A DNA stretch of 64,000 nt, from contig NC_085048.1 of the NCBI RefSeq assembly GCF_963662255.1, positions 97,427,729 through 97,491,728 on the forward strand, given 5' to 3'. The position numbers and the translations under genes were made by a program. Of the stretch, positions 25,567 through 36,530 are shown in pieces. The DNA comes from Cinclus cinclus. Taxonomy: Eukaryota; Chordata; Aves; Passeriformes; Cinclidae. How positions within the stretch are numbered: the stretch's first letter is position 1; each line of letters starts with the position of its first letter. The notes under the pieces were generated by a model, which saw nothing but the letters and a program-made list of their open reading frames with translations, did not search any database and was not told where the DNA came from.

Positions 25567-26096
25567 CCGGTGCGGGGCGCGGCGGGCGCGGCGGGCGGCG
25601 GGCGGCCCCCGGCGGGGCGCGCGGGCATGGGGCGGCGCCGCGCGGAGCCCGGTGCGGCGGCGGCGGCGGCTTCGCTGCAGGGGCCGCGGCTCTGAGTCAT
25701 CCCCCGGCGGGGCTGCCCGCCCGGCTGGCGACGGCGGCGCCCCGGGGCCGTTGGCCTCGCCCGCCCGCCCTCGGCCCCGGGGCCTCGGGCTGCTGCGGCG
25801 CGGGCTCGGCGGCGCGCACCGGCCGGCTCGCTCTGGCCATGCGGGGCGGCGGCGGCGGCGGCGGCCCCGCCGCGGGGGAGACGCCGCGGGGAGGCGGAGG
25901 CGGAGGCTCCGCGCGGCGCCCGGTCGACGGCGGGCGGAGGGCGGGAGCGTGCGGCGCGTCCCCCGGGGAGCCGCATCCCCGGCGGGGACGCTCCCGCAGC
26001 CCCGCTGCCGCCGCCCGCCCGGGCCGGGCCGCTGAAGCAGCCGCTGCCGCGCCCCCGGGAGCCGGCCCGGGGGAGGGATGGGGCGGGACGGGGCCG

Positions 26097-26119
26097 CCCT
26101 GCCCTGCCCTGCCCTGCCC
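26097..26119. repeat. (CCCTG)n short tandem repeat upstream of KCNK12
   Basis: About five copies of CCCTG/GCCCT in the GC-rich region roughly 530 bp upstream of the KCNK12 start codon. Small and possibly polymorphic; it may fall in the promoter or the 5' UTR. Confidence 0.7.
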
Positions 26120-26441
26120 GCCGCTCCCCGCTTCTCCGCTCCCGTGGCGGTACCGGCCGGACAGGGGGGATGCGGCGGGCGCGCTGGTCCCTCGCCATGT
26201 GTGGGATGCGCCGGGGCTGGTTTGGCTTCAAAAGCTTTCCTCTACGCCCCGTGCTACCAGGGTGTTTTTGAGGGACTCGGCGGTGGTCGGTGGAGCGCTA
26301 ATTACTTAATTTCAGACATTTCTCGATGCGCGAATCGTTGTTTCTGATCTGACTCCACAGAGTTGGACCCAAGAAAATGACACATTTTGGATTCGGTGCC
26401 AAATGCCCATTTAATCTTAGCTAGTGTCTGAAAGGTGATTT

Positions 26442-26468
26442 CCCCCCCCCTTCCCCCCCCCCCCCCCC
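26442..26468. repeat. Poly-C runs (C9, TT, C16)
   Basis: C9 at 26442-26450 and C16 at 26453-26468, separated by TT, about 0.9 kb upstream of the KCNK12 start codon. Confidence 0.95.
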
Positions 26469-28400
26469 GCCTAAGATGTTGGATTCTCTCTTTACTGTTT
26501 GCCTTGGAACAAACATTGTAGCTAGCTTCTCTTATCTGTTATGTTGCAGTAAGAACTGCAGTCCTTTCCTAGGAGACCTGAAGTAAATAAGTACATTCGT
26601 ATTTTTAAAATAAAATGAGAATTCTCACTGATAAAGTATTGCAAAGAGGATGGGAGTGATGTCAGTCCTGCAAACATGTGTAGGGGTTGATAACGCATGT
26701 AGGAAAGATCTGGGCTTGGAGGAGGAAATGCTCTCCACAATTTACAGTTGCCAGTGTCAGTCTCACTGGGATGGGAGCTTGTGCCCTGGTTTATGTTTTT
26801 TTTTTTTAGCCTAGGTTCTACCTTTCTTTTTTTTTTTGTCTACAGGAAAATAATTGCTGCCTCTTGGTAGCTACATGATGCCTTTTAGCAAAGGGCTATT
26901 TCCCATCACTAGAAGCTCTCCATAGCTTCACATATCTATTTCTTATTTTGGATCTGAGAGATTTTGCTTTGCCATGAGATTTCACATTATTGGCAGTTCT
27001 CTCTTGGCCACATCATAGCAGGAGAACTTCTTCCCTTTCTAACAGACCATTCATACTTGTCAGGGGAAGAAAATGGCTTGGGTTTATGCCTATGCTTCCT
27101 AGGAACAGGCCACACATAAAATGTAATTAATTAGTTTACAAAGTATTCTGATCAAAGTACCATGTCTGATAGCCACTAACATGTCTGAACTTAGGGGTTT
27201 TGCCATTATTGCTTTTGTGCTAAGGTGTTTTGTTTGGTAGAGGTGAAAGGCAAGTGTCTAGAAGTATCAAAGAAGATTTCCGATCTCCTGTTGTGCTCAA
27301 GGTAACCAATACCACATGCAACCCTTTAAAAAGTGGCTTCTATTTCAAAGTATCAGTTGTGTGTGTCCCATTGTAAATAATAAAACTGAAGAAAAATTTA
27401 AAAATTAAACCAATAAATCACAAACCCAGTAGCTGTGGAAAGCAGTAGCAGATCTCAAGGACACAAGCAGAAAAACATTGTGAAAGTATATCAGACCTGA
27501 ACAAAAGACCAGTGAAATGAGTGGAAAGTCTCCCATGGATGGTCAAGGGCTTAACAGGTCAGCAATGAGCCATTTAGTGGCAATGACTATAGTCAGGAAT
27601 AATTTCCACTGTGGTAGCCCAGGAATGATTACATGTAGTCCCCTGTCTCAGATGATGCTAAACTAAGCTAATTTACCTGAATTTGCAGGAATTTTGTTGC
27701 TGCAGATGCGTATCACGGTTCTCCATGGTAAATTCCTGCTGCTTTTGTGTTTGCAGGGGAAGTAAGACTGGGGTTTTTTGTTTGGTTGGTTGTTTTTGTT
27801 TCTGTTTTTTACTTTCTTGTTGGGAATATTAAGAAATGAGGGTTCTGTTCTCTGGAGTCCTCAGCAATTTCTCCTACTGTGAGAGGCCCCTGATGTTTTT
27901 AGTGAGAAGCCAGTTAGCAAAGTTTGTGTAATTCGTACCTCACGGTGCTATGCATTGTCCCCTCTTGGGGGACGGTTGGCTCCCAGATGGGGAGTGAAAA
28001 ATTGGCCATTTCCTTGGGTGACAGGACAATTTCCAAGCAGTAGAAGTTGACTGGCTCTGGAGTCTGTGGTGGCCTCTCTGGAGATGTCCTGCCTGGGAAA
28101 GGATGATGCTGGTGGGATGCTGATTAGCTTGAAGGATCACATAATGGATATGAAAGCCTACCAGTAACTTTCCATGAAGAAAAAAGCTCAGCTGAAGCAG
28201 CAAGGGATGTGGTTTAGCTGCTTCAGCATGGACAAGATTGTATTTCCAGCATCACCGAATCATGGTTTCTAAGAATTCGAGCTGTTGACAGATTTTCAAA
28301 ATGTTTTGACAACTCATTTCAGTAAGATTTTTTTACTTGGAGTCTTGAAAATTTGTCATCATTTTGCAGAAATACTTCAGGTTTTTCTGGTTATAAAGCT

Positions 28401-28418
28401 GGGGGGGGGGGGGGGGGG
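28401..28418. repeat. Poly-G run of 18
   Basis: Eighteen consecutive G on the + strand, followed by a GT/T-rich segment. Confidence 0.95.
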
Positions 28419-28899
28419 AAGTGTTTTGTTTTGTTTTGGTTTTTGTTATTGTTTTTTTAAAGTCCAACTGAAAATGTGAAAATGTTTGGTCATTTCCAAA
28501 GTAACTAGATCCTGGAAGAATTCCATTAGCTAGATAATAAGTCCTCCAGAGCTGTGGTTTAAAGGAAGGTTATGGTTTTGGTGACTGTGATCCAGATATG
28601 AGAGTTTGAGGAAACACCCTGAAGCTGCTGCTATTCCTCTGCTTGGGTAAAACTCTAAAAGGCTGTTATATGGTTAAATGAAGGATGTTTTTCTAAGTTT
28701 TCTTGAATAATTGGATGAAATCTTGAGGGATTTGGTGAAAACATCACTGTCTCTAAAACCATTTGCCTAGAAATATTTTAAAAGCTGATGGTCAGCTGTA
28801 AATTGGGCTTTTTGCTAAAATTAGATCCCTGAGCTGTGGGAGTATTGTATGCGTGGCACCAGCCATTTGGTTTGTCAGGAGGTCAGTGTTTGTGAAAGC

Positions 28900-29060
28900 A
28901 ATTATTTTAATAACTAAAATGTGGTATTTACATTATTAGCTTGGCAGTTGAAAGTGAAGCTCATGCAAAGAAATTAGATGGACTCATTAAATGTTTAATT
29001 AAACAATTGTCTGCAAATAGGTCTTACTGCTAAACATCACATCTCTTTATTAAAGAATAA
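28900..29060. other. Candidate conserved non-coding element with GTTTAATTAAAC palindrome
   Basis: Contains the 12-bp perfect palindrome GTTTAATTAAAC (28993-29004) running into CAATTG, plus TTATTTTAATAAC and ACATTATTAGC. The cluster of homeodomain-type TAAT cores without coding potential suggests an enhancer-like block. This is inference from motif density only. Confidence 0.25.
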
Positions 29061-29630
29061 AGTTTAAAATGCTATTTTAAACCTGAAAATGACCAGTTAC
29101 TGTTCTTCCTTTCAAGGGAATAGTTTGTGGGGGTTTTGTTTGTTTGTTTGGGGGTTTTTTTGTTTTGTTTTGGTGGGTAAAACCCTCCAAATTCTCAACC
29201 ATGGTTTGACTGTGTGACTCAAAAGCAAATTAGCAGGACCACTTATTTCAACTTCAAGGATACCAAGACCTCCACATTTGTATTCTCAGTTCCAGTACAA
29301 GTTTCACTGAGACACATCCCCAGTGACTTTATAGCAAATAATTGCGAAGAAAAAAATATCATGTACATAATTCAGGAGCTTTTTACCACGACATTGGCAT
29401 AGAAATGTCTCAAGTAGCTCTTTGGAAGTGTCTCATACAATGTGAAGGTAAGCATGCCGTACTATCCTTGACCTGAAATGTACTGCTTTGTTTGCAGTAG
29501 CAGGATGTTTTCTACTCAACAGTGTTTTCCTAGTCAACTTGTTTTCTACTCAACAGTGACTAAAGGCAAATGGATTTGTAACTGCTCCTGCAGCTGGAGT
29601 TAATGTGCACATGGTTTTGTGCTGCTCTCC

Positions 29631-29653
29631 ATACAGCCCAATATGGGCTGTAT
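29631..29653. repeat. Short inverted repeat (10-bp arms, 3-bp spacer)
   Basis: ATACAGCCCA, spacer ATA, TGGGCTGTAT. The arms are perfectly complementary. Too short for a microRNA hairpin and lacking a T-tract, so I assign no function. Confidence 0.9.
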
Positions 29654-32600
29654 AAACTAGTTTTTGTCTGTAACACGTACCAAGGAAATTACTTTTTCAG
29701 TGAGTAGCCTTATGGTGAGCCTGGGTGCTTGACAAGCTGCACCGGCAATGAGGTGGTGCTCTTCTTCACTTGTACCTCCTACTGGATTTCAGGGGACAGC
29801 CTCTTTGGTATCACCTGGAAATTAAGAGGTAATTGGTAGTCTATGCAATCAAAGCCTTAATAGCATTGTGAGCAAAGGTTTCAGTCACGATGTGTAACAG
29901 AAAAGAATATGCCCAATTTTTAAGTTGGAAATCTTGATACTTCAGGATAGAGGGTTCTTTCCAGTACCTGACTTAGTGTGATGACAGATTGAGACAGTGA
30001 AAAGCATACTAACTACAGAGTACTTGGGGGATGAGTGTGTGTTTCCATGGAACCTCAGATATCACAAGTGTCTCCTCACCCTCCCCAGGCACTTTTTTGG
30101 TTTTGAAGCAGAAGACCAATCCCATGACCCAAATGGCCTTTTGTGCTCTCGTGTCTTCTCTGTATCAGGGAGAACTTTTGGGGAGGGGAGAGAGAAAACA
30201 GGCAGGCTTATTACTGGTATTGAAGCCATGAGTTGCCTGTTGCAGTCAATTTGGTTGAAAATTAAGACATTTTATGTGTTGATTAGCAGGTGGCCCATGT
30301 GGAGTCTCGGCATGAAACAGGTAGCTGGGCTCTGTAAGCCCCCACTGCTCTGCCAGAGGCACTCTGGCTTTCATGGGACCAGCGCCAACAAAGCTGATAA
30401 GATAAACTTGAGAATCTTTTGGAAATAATTTCTTGTACTCCCAAACTCAAAATCAAGTCAGGGTGAGATGTAGGAGTCAGCCAGTGCAGGTTTTGGTTTG
30501 CATGGGAATGGATACTAAGGGATGTAGGGAAGCAGTATTGGTAACCAAAGACATAGTTTTACTAGGAGAATATTTCCACAGGCTTAAGAGAAACAGGAAA
30601 CAATTGCTGTCTGAATCAGAGATTCCTTCCTTCTTCCTTCAAATTTATGAATATGCAATGATCTTTTGTTTTTATTTTTCCAGAGGCTCAGCGATCTAAA
30701 TACTACTTTCTCACTTTCACTGCTCTCACTGAGAGGGAGAATGATCTAATTAGTGCTGCCAATTACATTCAATTTAAATCTGATGAATAGCCAATTTCAG
30801 AAGGCCTGATTCTGTCTAGTGCTCTGAGCATCCTGAGCACTTTAATGTGTTTTCACTTGCATGTGCTGCTGATGGAAGCCGCGCCCTGCGTCTTGTGCAG
30901 GTAGCTCAGTGTTCACATGACTTACTTTCCTCACAATTTTTTGGTATGAAATCTCACATTTTATGGGAAAACCTTCCACTCTGGTGGTTTATGCTCTTCC
31001 TGCATTAGTTTTGCTAATTTGTTTTCTATTATTGCTTTGTGCAGGGAAATCTTAGTGGCTTGGCATGCAAGAGATTTTTAATACATTTTAATAATGGAAA
31101 GCCACTATTCTACTACTCAGGAAGATGCAGTTTTGTAATATTTCTGAGACCCTGCAAAGGATAATTTCTAAATGCACAACCCACTGTTGAATTCATGTAG
31201 AGTATTAGGCAACAAACCAGTTACCAGATTTTCTTTGGGTGTCACCTTGTTCAGCCTAACCAGGGCCTGGCCTTTCAGGAGAGGTCGACATCCTTCAGCT
31301 CTCCAAGTGAACAACTCAGTTTTTGAAAGCACTGAAAGGCCAGTTAGGCAGTCTGTAACCTGCCATTTCTCTTGACAAGAATTTGGAGGAAAGAGGAAGA
31401 GCTCTTTGTAAATCTCTCTGTTAAGGTTAGAGATGTGGCCCCTGTGTTCTGTGGTTGAGCTTCACAGTAGAGAGGGGAGGGATGGACAGACAGATGCATG
31501 GGTGGATGGATGCAGAAACCTGCAGAATGGGATTGGTGCAGCTCCTGAGAAATCTGCATCCTCCAAGTCCATGCTTGCCTGTGTACTGATGAGCTACAGG
31601 GAGCTTGCCAGGAAGGGAAGTAATTTTAGAGTGTGATTTGGAAAATGATTCAGTTTAAAAATTGCTATTTTTGAAGGGCTACTTTCAGCTGGGATCCAGT
31701 CTCCAGCCTGTTCCCAGAAGCACTTGCCTTGCTGCAGCAGAGCGTGGTGAAAAGTGGAGGAGGAATGTCTGTCTGGGAGCTGGCAGCCCTAAATCTCGTG
31801 ATGCTACTGAGGAAACAATTCATGGGATTGGGGCCTCATCCCATGGGAATGGGGTCTCCTTACATTTCACACTTCTTTCTGCATTTGGCAGGCAAGTGTT
31901 TAACCCAGCTAGGCTGGTGAACATGGCAAAGGACACTACCCACCCTTCCTCCACACTCGAAGGAAAGCACAGGAATGTGGGTCTGAAAATGGGGCAGCTG
32001 GGCAGACAGAGTTTCAAAACAGGAAAGCCTACTTTATCCTGTTGATATAAAAGCCCAGGACAGCATGAAGAATTTATGAATCAAAGTTGTGAAATGGCAA
32101 ACACCTTCTTCATGCCGTTTGAAGACGTACTGTATGTATTTGACAGAGCCTCTGGCTGCAGCTCCTGAAAAATCTCTCCAGCCAGTGGCACCAAAATGAA
32201 ACCAGCTTAGCTGATTCTCAGTCCATCAGGCTTTACAGAAGTTCAGAATTTCAGGAAGTTAAGCATTTGATCACAGCACAGAAGAAAACATTGGCAACCC
32301 TTTGGCCTGTTAGATTTTCTTTCTAGGGTGAGGAGTTTCGGAGAGCAATTGTGTGCTGATTACACCTCTCAGTTACCACCAAACAGGTTAAAATGTCCCT
32401 TCTGCCCTGGATTTGTCCCTCTTGTTTCTTTCAGGTAGGTGCTAGCTGATGTTCCTCTAATGTCATTTACCTTGGTAAGCTTTTCATAGACGGATTCCAC
32501 TTGTGACTAAGAAGCTTCACACAGCTTGGTTTGTTCTTGAGGATGTCTGGAGTGGAAGTGTATGGCTGAAGACTTTGCTTTGGTTTCTGTGCCAGGTATC

Positions 32601-34853
32601 AGGCACATACAAGGAAAGCAACATATCTTTAGAACAAAATCTAAGCTCCTGCTAGGAAGCAGAAGGTGAAGAGGATGTCGTGGTGAGGAGGGCTCCATTT
32701 TACAGCTTCAAGTGCGGGGCTTCCATTCCTGCTTGAAATGCAGTAAACAACTGGGGAAATGTATCAAGCTTAAAAAAAAAAAAAAGAAAAAAGAAAAAGT
32801 AAAATTCCAGTTTGCTATGTAGAGGGTTTTAAAGGACCTTTTTAGATTAAGGTTTTCTGTTATTTATGACCACATAAATGGTATTTCATATGTAATATGA
32901 AAACATTCTTTGTGCATCTTATGAAAGGAAGACAATTGCTGTGCCACTGAGACTGCAAAAATGTGCCAGTGAAAACATTCAGGACTAGAGTAATTTTCAT
33001 CTCTGGTCTTCTTAGCCTGGAAATGAACTTCAGCCTCCCAATTTCCTATTTTCAGCCTGCATTTTCCTATTTTTAGAGATGGCCACTGCCCATATTCACC
33101 TGGGCACTAGGGGGAAATGAAATTAAGTGGCTTGGCAACGTTTTGCAGTCATTTCACGAAGATGCAATCAAAGTGATGTAAAGTGATTAAACTTGTTACA
33201 GTAGCTTTAATGCATTGTAGGTCTAGTGTGGCCAGTGCTCTCACTTTGGTTTTAGAGCACTGGGGTATTGATTTAGCATTTAACAAGCACTTACCTAGTG
33301 AAAATGCATCAGTGGAAACATGAGAAATAAAAATACACAATGAAGAACATATGATATTGAAACCAAACGACATGGCATGCTTCAGGTCAGAAAGAGCTTA
33401 GATAAGGAATGAGGTGAACACAAAGAAAAAGTGGGATGACTGGTGCCTGAGAGTGGCCACTTCAGAAGTGGAGCAAATAGTGGTAACCTCTGTAGCTCTG
33501 CAGCTGGGAGAAGTGCAGGTGGCAGGGGTGGAGAATAAAAAGGAGCACAGACTTTAAAAGCTTTCTGGAAGCTCAGGCTTAGAGCCCTCCCAGAAGATTT
33601 CCTTCTGGCTGCACAGTCCCCTTGCTGGCCCTTCAGGTGTGTTGACTGAGTTAAGCAGGGTCTCGTGCAGAGGTTGGAATATTTTCAAGCAGCACTTGGC
33701 AAAGTGTATTTTAATATCCTTAATCAGAAATTCAGTGGGCTAATAGAGGTTTAGGAGCTATGGGATTTGTCCCACATGGACACCCAGGGGCTGCTGGCTT
33801 CCCTGGGACTCTTGGCTGTATCTCAGCATGGAGCCATTCCCATTCTACAGTGATTCTGTGTCAAGCCCACATGCCATCCACAGCTCCTGACTCCTGGTCT
33901 GACAGCCAGGCCATCTGAGTCAGGCTTAGAAAACATGGATTTCTCACCAGTTAATCACCTTGATGTGATAATTTCTCTTCCAGTTGCCTTACTTACCTTC
34001 TGAATTTGGTCCTGTTTCTCTCCCTAGGTTGAGAAATATTCCAGAGTAGAATGGCTTTTATTTCGATGCATTATCATAGCTCCGTTGGAGATGCAAAGAA
34101 ATCATGGCAAGCTTCCCACCATCCATGAAGGAAATGAAAGAGAATCTCGCTGGTGTGAGAACAATGGTACTGGGGAGACCTTGTTATGCAGATAATGATA
34201 TAAGGGGAAAATGCTGTGAAAAAAAATTGTTATCTATCTAGCAAGCAGGCTTCATTTCTGTCCAAATGCCAGTGTGGCTTATTAATTTCTACTGAAGTGA
34301 AATATATTCATGCTCTTGGAAGTAGACTGTGTTGATTTAATTTGTGTTTTATGATCAAGATTCTAGATTTCATATCTTTTATAAGTAGTGAGCAGGGATT
34401 TAGCTGCATAAGACACATTAATATCAATACAATATAACTCCCCAGGCACTTCTTTAAAGACTATTTTATACATAACAACATAGAATTTCACCTCTATATT
34501 TCTCTCATTCTCTCCATGAGAAAACAGTGATAGCTAATCTGAAGGCAAGCACACATTTTATTATTGCTCTCAAAGCATTTTTAGTACTCTGAATTTTTCC
34601 TGCTGACAAACAACAGGCAGTGTGTAACATAGAAATCAAATAGCTGCTTTTTTTGTGGGCTGAGATGGGGAAAGCAGCAGAACAATCTCAGGAAAGAAAC
34701 CACAGGTTTATTTATTTTATATGATTTCAGTGCTCTGCTTTCAGAGTTTTTTTTGCTTTAGAGAACTGGTATGCAATGAGTGAGGGAGATCCTTCTCCAG
34801 TATGAAATATTATTAGAAAAGGAATGTTCACTTTTCTAGAGGAAATTTCCTTC

Positions 34854-34905
34854 CTGCTTCCTTCCTCATGAGTAAAGAGTCTGCTTCCTTCCTCATGAGT
34901 AAAAA
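34854..34905. repeat. Tandem duplication of a 27-bp unit
   Basis: CTGCTTCCTTCCTCATGAGT occurs at 34854 and again at 34881; identity runs through AAA after each copy. Two copies, near-identical, so a recent local duplication. Confidence 0.95.
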
Positions 34906-35845
34906 TGATCCAAATACTGTTGGGAATTGAAACAGGGAGGAAAAATGACATGTTTTCCAAGCAAAATATGTTCATTTTATTTTTACTTTGTCCTTACAAA
35001 CCCTGTTTCTGACTTTCATCCCATCCACTAAATTTATCTCTCTGTACTAAAAGACAGTTGTCACATCTTAGACACTTGTTCATCCAGGAGAAGGCAATCT
35101 GGAGAGGATCCTAGATGATTTTGAGTATTTCCCAATAGAAGAAAAGACCTCTCAGCATCGCATGAGGACTGCTGGTGGGTCTTGGACATTCTGAGATGTT
35201 CTGTTTGAGCTGGTGAGGACTTGGTGGAACAGGGTTTGTGCTGGGGGATCAACCAGCTGGCTGGACTTTGCAGGGTGTATCATGATTATCATGTAATGTA
35301 TGTATCATTATACACCTGTATCATGATTACCCTCAAGTAAGGGAACATTACATTTGTATGAGTTTAGTCTTCCTAAAATTTGGCTTTCCTGATTTATCTC
35401 ATGATTCAGATAAACAAAATTCTGGTTATTCTGATGACACCTGACAAGGGTTGGACTCATAGTGACCCAGTCACAATTTGCCCTAGTTTGGGATTGCAGA
35501 ACATTCCTTTTGCTCTGGACTGAGTGAGTACATTTGGCAAGTATGGGGTGTCTCTGGAGCTGTGCAAGTCTGTTCCCTACACTAGTCAGTGGTACTGTTG
35601 TGTATTAATCCCATGAAGCAAATTCTCACATCTGATCAAGTGCTGAAGTTTAAAGGGGCTGTTACAATACAAGAGAACATAAATCATCACCTTAACTGCA
35701 GCCTGTGGTAACCTCTATCATGGGATTCAGCCTAACAACAAAACAAATCTATAAATCATCTGGAAATGACTGAGGAGACGAGTGCCTGGATTTTTTCAGC
35801 TGAGTGTTGAATAATTATGAGCGCCCAGTGTATGCCCAGGTCTCT

Positions 35846-35870
35846 CACACACACACAAACACACACACAC
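35846..35870. repeat. (CA)n microsatellite
   Basis: Short CA dinucleotide run with one interruption (CAAA). Confidence 0.95.
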
Positions 35871-36506
35871 TGGAAGCGTATAGCTGATAGAGATGCAGCC
35901 CAAAGTTCATCATGTGGCAGTTGTAAGAGTTATGAGTCCCAGGGACTGCCTGACCTTAGGATTCCTCTAGGCTACATCATATTTAAGTAACACTGGATTT
36001 CTTGGGACTGGCTAATACATGAATCAGAGAGATGAAGGTCAGGGAAAGAAAAGGCATGTTTAAGCTAAAGGAGAACATTGGCCCAAAAGTAAATGGGTAC
36101 ATATTTTATATGAATGCACTGAAAAAATATTTAAGAATGTTCCTAGCTATTAAAAAACCCCAAATTTCTAAACAGTCTTCCAATAAGATTGAGAGTGAAA
36201 AGCTGGACTGCCTGTAAGGTGGAGTCTGAAGTGTGTTACATAAAGTGGCGTCTGTAACACCAGCAAACTGAATGCAGTGGCTAAAGTGCTCCAAAACATC
36301 ATCAGGTATTTTAAGCTGGGTAACAGACAGACCTCAGTCACACAGGATATTTCATTCTGATCACCATGAAAAGGGGCATTGCATTTCCACGCTCTTTTTA
36401 TAGCAATATTGATTTTTGAAACTCAAGTAACTTTTGTAAGGCGGCTGAGGAATGCATTTAGGAAGAAAGGCTAGGGGTGATTTTGCTAGAACATCCTTAT
36501 CAGTTG

Positions 36507-36530
36507 AAAAAAAAAAAAAAAAAGAAAAAA
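36507..36530. repeat. Poly-A tract
   Basis: A17, G, A6 on the + strand. No retroposon body is recognisable upstream. Confidence 0.9.

Larger units (their letters stand above)
24700..26240. promoter_or_regulatory. KCNK12: CpG island covering KCNK12 exon 1 and promoter
   Basis: Base composition changes abruptly from AT-rich flanks to dense CpG and G/C runs from about 24.7 to 26.2 kb, with many GGGCGG/CCGCCC GC boxes. It spans the start of intron 1, coding exon 1 and about 670 bp upstream of the ATG, where the 5' UTR and core promoter of the minus-strand gene must lie. I see no obvious TATA box, so the exact start site cannot be placed. Such islands usually mark promoters of developmentally or neuronally regulated genes. 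Several long open frames here (for example + strand 24886-25695 and 25352-26035) come from high GC content rarely giving stop codons; they read as Arg/Ala/Gly/Pro-rich low-complexity protein. Confidence 0.85.

Noticed and set aside
24585..26309. Large + and - strand frames in the GC-rich region (up to 269 codons on +)
   Set aside because: High GC removes stop codons; products are Arg/Ala/Gly/Pro-rich without domains. Only the minus-strand 25566-25215 segment matches a real protein family.
29997..30428. 143-codon open frame, longest in the upstream desert apart from the repeat frames
   Set aside because: No recognisable domain, biased composition or splice context; length is within chance for this much DNA on two strands.
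30897..30920. GTAGCTCAGTGTT resembling a tRNA D-arm
   Set aside because: The B box is absent and the flanks do not pair.
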